This document shows positions 57,160 to 64,000 of a stretch of 64,000 nt of DNA, in pieces (position 1 is the first letter of the stretch; each line of letters starts with the position of its first letter). The DNA comes from Mesostigma viride. Taxonomy: Eukaryota; Streptophyta; Mesostigmatophyceae; Mesostigmatales; Mesostigmataceae. The stretch is taken from the NCBI GenBank assembly GCA_009746045.1, contig RPFO01000072.1:1349330-1413329 (forward strand), in the 5' to 3' direction. The translations under genes were made by a program, and so were the position numbers. A model generated the notes under the pieces. That model worked only from the letters and a program-made list of their open reading frames with translations. It was not told the origin of the DNA and searched no databases.

Positions 57160-60100
57160 ATGAGCCAGCTCACACTAGTAACGTGGAATGTCAGGGGGCT
57201 GAACACATACGGAACAAACACAGCAGGGCAGGGACAACGTATACCCCGCACCCGAGAGTTAGCGAATGCGTTGCACAACTTGCTCGAGCGTTACGTGGGC
57301 CCCTCGCACGAAATTTGGATAGGACTGCAGGAACATAAAATCCAAGAAGCTGCCACACGCACAGCCCTTAGAGCTGCTAGAGCACTTGCACCTAGGACAG
57401 TTCACCGTTGGGCATGGGCACGCGGTACACAAGGGGGCACTGCCCTCATTCAATACCGTAAACCTCCCAACCCCACGCTGACATGCCAGGACTGGGCTAT
57501 AGTTACCGACACAGCGGAGGCTAGATGGCAGGGCCGTTGGACGCGGCAGTCTATTACATGGGCAGGAAATAAGGGATACATTATTAGTGTATATGCCCCA
57601 ACCGAGCCAACGGATCAAGCCTCATTCTACCCTTCCCTTTTCAAAATGGCCGCTGACCTTATCTCACAGGGTTTCGAAATTGTGCTGATGGGCGATTTCA
57701 ATATAGACCTGGATGAACACCCCCCTATACGCACAGCGGCCTTCAGCAAACAGATCATGGACCTGAACTTACAGGATGTCATCCGCTCACGAGACCACGG
57801 GCCCACTTGGCTGGCCACACGTTTAAATGTACGCACTACTCGTCGTCTTGATAAAATCTACATCACACCCGCATGGGCGGACCTAGTTTGCTACGCATCG
57901 GTCGACCGTTCTGTTAATTTTTCGGATCACTACCCACTCATCGTTACCCTTGCCCATCACACCAACTCCGCCCGGGGCCCCGGCATTCCCCGCTTAAACA
58001 AACAACTACTCGCGGACGATAAGTACTACTTTGAGATCATGACACGCTGGCAGTCGTGGAGAGCCAGCAAGGGTAGCTACACCGACTGCTGCAGCTGGAT
58101 GCAGGAGGGCCTAGCTAACATTCTAGAATTTTCCCAACTGTATTCACAAAATATCCGCCGCCAGAAAGGACAGGACTATCGGTACTACCAACGCATAGTG
58201 AATAAACTCCAAGCGAAGCCTACCCTGTATCAATCGGAACTAACAAAACTTCAAAGAGCTCAGACCGAACTCGACAAACTACGTTTCGAGCGTCACACAT
58301 TAGCACTAGACTCAGAAAATCTGTGGTGGCACCAGGTAGGAGAAAGAATGACCAAAGAGTTCTTTGCTCTGATTCCTACCCCTAAAGCTCACTCCTCTAT
58401 CACGGAAATCCAAGACGAACACGGCAGCCACCGAGACATCACCTCCATACTACAGAGTGGTCACCGCTACTACTCAACTCTCTTTCTAAACGAACCCCAT
58501 CCTGATTCATCTGCCGCCATGCAAAAAATCCTACATGCCATTCCCCGTCGCCTTACACCAGCTCAACAGCAGGAACTCGATCAAATCCCCTCCATGGAAG
58601 AGGCCACCACAGCTATGGAACACATCAAAACCGGTAGCGCCCCCGGGGTCGACGGTCTGCCTATTGAATTCTGGAAAACGTTCTGGTCCCTTCTACACAT
58701 AGATTTTTACGAATGTATTCTTGAAATTTGGCGGCACGGTAAGGTGAGCGGCAGATGGGCTGAATCTGCGCTTATCTTACTGTACAAAAAAGGAGACAAG
58801 ACTCTATGGAAAAACTACCGCCCAATCCGTCTCCTTACGGTAGCGTACAAAATCATCAGTAAAATAATCCAACGACGCTTATACACCGTCCTAGACTTCC
58901 TCATTGGTCCGGAGCAAGTGGGCTTTAGGGCCAATCTCCACATCAACGACAGCATTACCCTCATCATGGACATTGTGGAAAAAGCCTGGCGCGACGATAT
59001 AGAGGGTTTCATATTGTTCTGGGATTTTGAAAAAGCCTTTGACCGTATGTGCTGGGAATACCTAGAACACATTCTAACCGCACTAGGATTTGGCCCACAA
59101 CTCATGACCGTCATTATGGGTATGATCAAATCCCTGGCTTGGTATTTACTAATAGACGGACACAAGTCAGCGACCGGCGCTAGCTCACGATCGCTACCAC
59201 AAGGAGATTGCATGTCCCCTATTCTATTTCTCCTGGCCCACGCAGGACTCTACTGGCTACACCAGAACGATCCTCGCATTCGGGGCTTCCCGACAGGTAA
59301 CGGTAAAGGTATATTCCAAACGGCTTATGTGGATGACACAACAAATGTTTGTATCTCTCTGCCTGAAGTGCATGCTGTCATGGATAATATCACTACCTAT
59401 TCTGTTGCCACACAACAACGATGCAATGTGCTCAAGTCCACGGGACTGCATATCGGCAAAACCAACACCCTACGCTACGCCCTCCCCAACCTGGCTGTGA
59501 CCTGGGTCAAGCCGGGGGATCACCACCTTTTGCACAATTGTCCCATCGGCTGCACACCCGAGGGACGCTTGGCTGAACAACGTTCTTTCATGTATGATGA
59601 AACCAACCACGTGGGCAAGCTTGCAGGTGTCCTCCTTACCGCAGGGCGCTGGGGGGCCGTCCACCGCATGAGCCTACGAGGGCGAACCCTGATCGTCAAC
59701 CAACTGTTGTTCTCTAAGGTCTTGTATTATTGCCAAGCACACCCACCCAATGATGCCACCACACAGCTCATCCAACGCCTTGGCAGCAATTTTGTCTGGA
59801 AACAGAAAGGCTTAATCTCCCACACGGTCCACGGATGGATCAGCAGAGAGATGTCCTTCATGTCATGGGTGCACGGGGGCCTCGGGCTCCACAACATACA
59901 ATGGCGTCTGTGGTCGCTGTATGCTAAACAAGTGATATCCGCTTTTATGGGAGTTAACACACACCCTGGCTGCATGCTTGCACGTGAAACGCTAGCCTCT
60001 CTTTCCACCCATGCTAGTGGCACCTCGTGGCAACTGGGGGCGGGCATACTGGGCAGCACCCTTATTTCGTACAAAGGACTCCCATGGTACTGGCAGCGCA

Positions 60101-61566
60101 TATGGACAGGTTACAATAAGCTCAAGCCGGGTCGCCTAGTCTTTCCTACTACTAGGGAGGAGGTGGCACGGCAGCCACTCTTTTTTAATGACTTAATCAC
60201 AGACGCTACTAACAAGCCCCTCGGCACTCTCCACGGACACAACCCGTATGATGGCCTTCTGCGCGCGTCACCGCCGATTGTCAGGGTGCTGGACCTCTAC
60301 CTGGGGCACGGCGCTGCGTATCGACGGCTCAGCTACGACGAGGTCAGCACTTGGGTCTCCCACATGCCCTCCCTGCAAGCGTGGCAAACTCTTATAAGTG
60401 CGATACCAGCTGCGTGGCATGCATTGATGACTGCCCCACGCAAGCCAATTATAACCGGCGACTGGGTTAGCTTCTACGCCGACGGAGTCACGCCTGCGTG
60501 CAAGGGTTTAGTCGTGACGGTTCTGCCACATGAGGGGCTCCAACTACAACTGCTGGACGCTATTTCTGGCCACAATGGGTGTCTGTATCAACTATCCACC
60601 TTATATGCGTACACGCCAGCTTCCCAGTGTCACCGCATACGCGTAGTCCCATGGTCTGTGCCAAGATCTTGCATGATCCAGCCGGACCCATTATCCCCGG
60701 TTGAGAGCATTACATGGCTACACGTGGGCAACACACGGCTCGATCTACTACATCTGGACCCGGTTGAATTTGGATGGGTCTTAACCAAGGGGGACATCAG
60801 AACCAGCAAATGTATCTTTGAGTACACCGCAGATTGGGGTTATGATATCTTGTTGCATACGTACCATCAGCCCCATCCGGGCCGAGCCCGCTGGGGAATA
60901 CATTGGCCGGGCTACACTTGGGTTAAGATGATTACCCTGGCGGTAGACCACCCTCTCGTGGACCGCAGGGCCACTGATGTACAACACCTTTTGATGCATA
61001 GGGCGATAGGGGTCTGTGCTACGCTCCACGAGCGTTTTGGTCATGATGCATCATGCCTGTGCACGCACCCTAGTGAAACCATTGAGCACAGGTTTCTTTA
61101 TTGTAATCTCCCTGGGGTTTGGACGTGGCTCATTAACATCTGGGCCGCATGGACGGCATCGCCACCCACTCTCCCAATCAGCGTGCGTACCATCATTTTC
61201 GGTATTGCTGGCACACCAGGGACCGAGCTTTCAGTTTCCCAAGCAGAATGGATATGGCTACGCACTACTATGCTATACGCGATATGGACCATACGCAACG
61301 AGACCGTCTTTAAGGTCCGCGAGGAGTATACCCGCGGCGGCGTAGTCCGGCGCTTTATATACCTATGGAATGCGGCTATGCGCCGCTACTGGCTGTTAGC
61401 TCAGGAACAACACAGGGTGTGGGACCCAGGGCCCAATAACGACAAGCCCAGCCCGCTCCAGCTTTTTCATGATCTACTGGGCCGTAATCAGGTATTCACC
61501 AGTATGCCTCATGGCGACATTACTCAGGTCCAATGGCTTCCCTGGTCTAATAACGCGCCCTATTAG
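57160..61566 (+). CDS. LINE ORF2: endonuclease and reverse transcriptase
   Basis: 1,468 aa, intact. The N-terminal apurinic-like endonuclease has WNVRGL (residues 9-14), catalytic Glu in GLQEHK (58), GDFN (178-181) and SDH (255-257). The RT domain has APGVDGLPIEFW, then YRPIRLL, DFEKAFDR (first catalytic Asp), SLPQGDCMSPILF and YVDD (723-726). The C-terminus holds CLCTHPSETIEHRFLYC (C-x-C-x8-H-x4-C, from residue 1299), the cysteine motif typical of L1 ORF2. The protein nicks target DNA and copies its RNA there. It is translated from the same RNA as ORF1; the 2-nt gap suggests termination-reinitiation. No RNase H domain was seen. Confidence 0.96.
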   Translation: MSQLTLVTWNVRGLNTYGTNTAGQGQRIPRTRELANALHNLLERYVGPSHEIWIGLQEHKIQEAATRTALRAARALAPRTVHRWAWARGTQGGTALIQYRKPPNPTLTCQDWAIVTDTAEARWQGRWTRQSITWAGNKGYIISVYAPTEPTDQASFYPSLFKMAADLISQGFEIVLMGDFNIDLDEHPPIRTAAFSKQIMDLNLQDVIRSRDHGPTWLATRLNVRTTRRLDKIYITPAWADLVCYASVDRSVNFSDHYPLIVTLAHHTNSARGPGIPRLNKQLLADDKYYFEIMTRWQSWRASKGSYTDCCSWMQEGLANILEFSQLYSQNIRRQKGQDYRYYQRIVNKLQAKPTLYQSELTKLQRAQTELDKLRFERHTLALDSENLWWHQVGERMTKEFFALIPTPKAHSSITEIQDEHGSHRDITSILQSGHRYYSTLFLNEPHPDSSAAMQKILHAIPRRLTPAQQQELDQIPSMEEATTAMEHIKTGSAPGVDGLPIEFWKTFWSLLHIDFYECILEIWRHGKVSGRWAESALILLYKKGDKTLWKNYRPIRLLTVAYKIISKIIQRRLYTVLDFLIGPEQVGFRANLHINDSITLIMDIVEKAWRDDIEGFILFWDFEKAFDRMCWEYLEHILTALGFGPQLMTVIMGMIKSLAWYLLIDGHKSATGASSRSLPQGDCMSPILFLLAHAGLYWLHQNDPRIRGFPTGNGKGIFQTAYVDDTTNVCISLPEVHAVMDNITTYSVATQQRCNVLKSTGLHIGKTNTLRYALPNLAVTWVKPGDHHLLHNCPIGCTPEGRLAEQRSFMYDETNHVGKLAGVLLTAGRWGAVHRMSLRGRTLIVNQLLFSKVLYYCQAHPPNDATTQLIQRLGSNFVWKQKGLISHTVHGWISREMSFMSWVHGGLGLHNIQWRLWSLYAKQVISAFMGVNTHPGCMLARETLASLSTHASGTSWQLGAGILGSTLISYKGLPWYWQRIWTGYNKLKPGRLVFPTTREEVARQPLFFNDLITDATNKPLGTLHGHNPYDGLLRASPPIVRVLDLYLGHGAAYRRLSYDEVSTWVSHMPSLQAWQTLISAIPAAWHALMTAPRKPIITGDWVSFYADGVTPACKGLVVTVLPHEGLQLQLLDAISGHNGCLYQLSTLYAYTPASQCHRIRVVPWSVPRSCMIQPDPLSPVESITWLHVGNTRLDLLHLDPVEFGWVLTKGDIRTSKCIFEYTADWGYDILLHTYHQPHPGRARWGIHWPGYTWVKMITLAVDHPLVDRRATDVQHLLMHRAIGVCATLHERFGHDASCLCTHPSETIEHRFLYCNLPGVWTWLINIWAAWTASPPTLPISVRTIIFGIAGTPGTELSVSQAEWIWLRTTMLYAIWTIRNETVFKVREEYTRGGVVRRFIYLWNAAMRRYWLLAQEQHRVWDPGPNNDKPSPLQLFHDLLGRNQVFTSMPHGDITQVQWLPWSNNAPY

Positions 61567-61688
61567 CCTTTCACCTGTCACCGCCACACGTGTGTGTGCC
61601 CACCTTCATTAGGATTCGCTGATACTCATTTCCCCTCTCACCTCTTTGGTCCATAATTGGCTAATAAAATATACCCATTTCCCCGAAA

Positions 61689-61705
61689 ACATTGTGGTGC
61701 ACAGT
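61689..61705. repeat. Right 17-bp target-site duplication of the LINE
   Basis: ACATTGTGGTGCACAGT, directly after the LINE 3' end, identical to 55309-55325. Confidence 0.9.
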
Positions 61706-61777
61706 GCGCGCACCGTGCGGAGGTGGCCATGGCGACGTGCATTCCGTTAAAATATGGCTAATCCGGCGGGCGACAGG

Positions 61778-62298
61778 CTAAAAAATTAAGCCGATGGTTA
61801 AAAGTGATGTTCTATTATGATGTTTCATAGCAAGATCTGCACTATTTGCAAATTCGCTGCCTTTGTTGGTACAGATTTGCACGGGGGTCTCATCCAACGT
61901 CAATTTGGCCGCGATGAATAATCTAGCATGTGTGCCTGCGACGGTAGAACTCGACATTCGTGGGTTATTTTGATGCAGCAAGAGCCGTTTAGTAACGGAC
62001 ACCATGAAAATAACCTAAGCATCTTCGATCTGCGGCCATTTCCTGTCATTTCTAAAATGATTTCGTTCAGGCCTGCGCGATCCGCGGTTAATCCATCCAT
62101 GGCTGGCTGGCTTTTCTTGCGCGCCTGGGTAGGAAATAATGCCGGCCGTGGTACGTTGATTTGCCGCATGTCACCGCCCAGTCTGTTTGCGCTCTTAATG
62201 AACCTGGCATGAAACTTTTTGCGCCGTTTCTGGGTTTTTCTTGCTATTTTGTTCTCCACTTGTTGCAGTTGTGCTATCAGATTTTCCGCAGCTTTCAA
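61778..62298 (-). other. Possible captured gene fragment inside the hAT element
   Basis: Two overlapping minus-strand frames have protein-like composition. One has AENLIAQLQQVENKIARKTQ followed by a Lys/Arg-rich stretch (62298-61900). The other has TLDETPVQICTNKGSEFANS (61900-61780). They are in different frames, so an intron or frameshift would lie between. No hAT transposase or other family is recognised. It might be a remnant of a host gene or of the element's own protein. Confidence 0.25.
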
Positions 62299-62561
62299 TG
62301 GTTTTCCTTACGCTGCGTATGCCATGCTTCCTAAAGCTACCCAGAATTGATCGGGCAGTTATCTGGCTTCGCTACGCTTCCTGTATGGAGGTTTTCACAC
62401 GGTAGACATTCTATATTGCGTAGTCAAGGACCCTAGCTGCCTGGGAGCGGCATCACCATTGCAAGGAGCTGGCGAGCTCATAGACGCCTGTCATGCTCTT
62501 CAGCCTGCTGGAAAACAAGGTTGTTGTATGGAAGGTGAGAATATGTGAGTTACTTATCACA

Positions 62562-62652
62562 TCCCCACCTGTTTAGCCTCCGTGGTCCCCCAACGGGGAC
62601 ACGAGATTAATTAATATTAATTAATTAATTCAGTTAATTAATTAATTAATGC
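62562..62652 (+). repeat. Short LINE 3' end with AATT tail
   Basis: CCCCCAACGGGGACACGAGA followed by an interrupted AATT/TTAA run (62606-62650). It is the last ~30 bp of the 3' block seen at 29590 and 4610 plus its tail, so it is a very short 5'-truncated insertion into the hAT-like element. Confidence 0.5.
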
Positions 62653-63156
62653 ACACCACGAGTCACACACCTGTAGTCACATGCAGCTCAGTATATTCAC
62701 ATAGCATCGCACCATGCAAACATACTACATGCATTAATTGTATACTACTGTAGTATTTGCGTGCATGCACAGCCACATATATATTAAAATATATAATTAC
62801 TTGCATCAAAGTGAAGGCACCCAAGTAAACATAACCAATATAAAGCCACATATATACACATACACACAATTATGCATGCGCACGTTTACATTCTCAGTAT
62901 TACATGCAATACATCGATCGTGTCCACAATATCCACCGTATAGAGTATAGCCGAGGGTAGGGCAACCTTGGATTATGTCCAAAACAGTGTTAAAAACATG
63001 TGGATTGATGGTGGGTGTCTTAAAATGTGTAAAATCAGAGTATTCTGAGTGTGTCCGTACGAAAACGTATAATACCGTATTATACCGTATTATACCGTAT
63101 TATACATTATACTCCACCGTGACCGTATAACGCGTATAACGTACGATCTCACTCTG

Positions 63157-63651
63157 CCGCCAGGCCCAGCAACGGGAGGTCACCGACCGCGCTAGCTCGC
63201 CGCCGACACCGCGAGTGCCGAGACTGTGGTGCTGCGTCGTTTCCCCCAGAAGCCAGGTGGACGTCAACCTCCCTTGCCGACGAGCTCAAGGACAAGCTCC
63301 TTACCCTCATGGGCCTGGTAGGCCGTAGGTGAGGTATAGAACTGCGTGGGTGTCACCGCCTTCCCCACTCACGGGACAAGGCGTCTCCCCCATGCACCAG
63401 TCCTGCTAGCTCACCTTCCCCTCCGGCCCGTGAGGACAAGCAGCGGTTCCTCTCCCGTCGATCGCAAGCGGTTGCACGACCTCACCTGGACGCTGGACGA
63501 CGACCTGACCCCCGCTCAGCAGCAGCAGCGACGCGACCTGTGGCCGGAATACCTCCGCCATGCATAAGCAGGACCCCCAGAAGCCCAAGGTGTACTGGAG
63601 GGGCGGGGACCTGATGATCAACCACAAGATGTGGACGCCCCCCGCGGGCTA
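63157..63651 (+). pseudogene. LINE ORF1 C-terminal part, right of the hAT insertion
   Basis: In shifting frames: SLADELKDKLLTLMGL (about 63272-63320), LTWTLDDDLTPAQQQQRRDL with WPEYLRHA (63480-63565), and then, in another frame, KPKVYWRGGDLMINHKMW up to a TAG near 63651. The series matches 28707-29176 block for block. It starts at the second copy of the hAT target site, so it was contiguous with 54052-55031 before the hAT insertion. No ORF2 follows. Confidence 0.55.
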
Positions 63652-64000
63652 GACTAGCTAATAGCCCTAGCTTGTATCCCTTGGTCAGTAGTCACTGCCG
63701 CTATATGGCAGCCATTCTTAGAATGTATGCCTAGCTGTGCCAACATCTGTACCTAGCTAGTCACGTGCATCGCTAACGCACAGTATGGCAACCAGCCATA
63801 ATAGCCTTAGCTTAGTCCTTGTACAGCCATGCTACATCCTGCATGGCTATGACCAGATTCCTTGCCCACGCTCCCTGTTATGCCATGCTCACATCATGGG
63901 TCTTATTGCACCCACAGATTAATTGCCGGATCGTTAGCGTGTCCGTTCATAGCTAGCGAGCCCGAATGCAGCTGTGGCATGCCTTTATTATAGGCATGGA
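63652..64000 (+). repeat. LINE 3' region, cut by window edge
   Basis: Follows the ORF1 remnant directly. The part 63817-64000 is the inverted counterpart of 53830-53660 and 51470-51300 (CCTTGTACAGCCATGCTAC, CACGCTCCCTGTTATGCCAT, GGATCGTTAGCGTGTCC). The AATT tail would be expected just beyond the window. Confidence 0.65.

Larger units (their letters stand above)
55326..61688 (+). mobile_element. Full-length L1-type LINE
   Basis: A 6.36-kb insertion bounded by perfect 17-bp duplications. The 5' end consists of four near-copies of TTTCTCAC-ACGAG (about 15 bp each, 55326-55385). It carries two intact ORFs separated by 2 nt, then a 122-nt 3' UTR with AATAAA at about 61664, ending CCCCGAAA. A long, exact target duplication and intact ORFs argue for a recent, possibly active copy. 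Endonuclease plus RT plus C-terminal CCHC is the L1-clade layout. Confidence 0.92.
55032..63156. mobile_element. hAT-like DNA transposon carrying a nested LINE
   Basis: Inverted ends are CAGTGTGAGATCATACG (55032-55048) and CAGAGTGAGATCGTACG (complement of 63156-63140), 15 of 17 identical. They obey the hAT rule of CA-NG termini. The 8-bp direct repeat CCGCCAGG flanks it exactly (55024-55031 and 63157-63164), the target duplication length known for hAT. Subterminal arrays of GTATAATACG units follow at both ends (55049-55165 and 63065-63110). Without the nested LINE and its duplicated target it is about 1,745 bp. I found no recognisable hAT transposase, so it was probably non-autonomous. Confidence 0.8.

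Overview
This is a window of eukaryotic nuclear DNA. The genes are split by GT-AG introns that stay in phase across many exons. Introns and intergenic spaces are full of minisatellites, microsatellites and retrotransposon debris. The compositional style (GC-rich exons, repeat-rich introns, L1-type LINEs with a zinc-knuckle ORF1, LINE tails made of AATT repeats) suggests a green alga or close relative. That is an inference; no rRNA or organelle marker is present. I found no convincing tRNA, rRNA or CRISPR array.

Layout. 1-1022: the 5' part of a LINE ORF1 on the minus strand, cut by the window edge. 1-7 kb: mostly non-coding, with two broken reverse-transcriptase (RT) pieces and a LINE 3' end with an AATT tail. 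7.9-16.8 kb (minus): a multi-exon gene I do not recognise, with a ~1.6 kb minisatellite of 41-bp units in one intron. 17.9-27.8 kb (plus): a gene for an unrecognised protein of about 2,208 residues, including one 3.95-kb exon. These two genes are head to head. 28.2-29.9 kb: LINE ORF1 remains with duplicated 3' ends. 30.0-39.9 kb (minus): an 11-exon gene for the glucosidase II beta subunit (617 aa), with a 2-kb minisatellite of 47-bp units in its last intron. 40.6-52.3 kb (plus): an 8-exon HSL-family alpha/beta-hydrolase gene (about 421 aa), head to head with the glucosidase gene. Its 6.5-kb second intron holds an inverted pair of RT fragments and a 2.74-kb transposon with CACT-type termini.

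52-64 kb is a nest of elements. A decayed ORF1 is interrupted by a hAT-like element (55032-63156, 8-bp target duplication CCGCCAGG). That element was itself invaded by a full-length L1-type LINE (55326-61688, 17-bp target duplication). The LINE carries intact ORF1 (551 aa) and ORF2 (1,468 aa; endonuclease plus RT). The order of events is therefore ORF1-bearing LINE, then hAT, then L1.

The host genes do not form a pathway. Glucosidase II beta serves N-glycan trimming in the ER. The esterase is a small-molecule hydrolase. The other two proteins have no assigned role.
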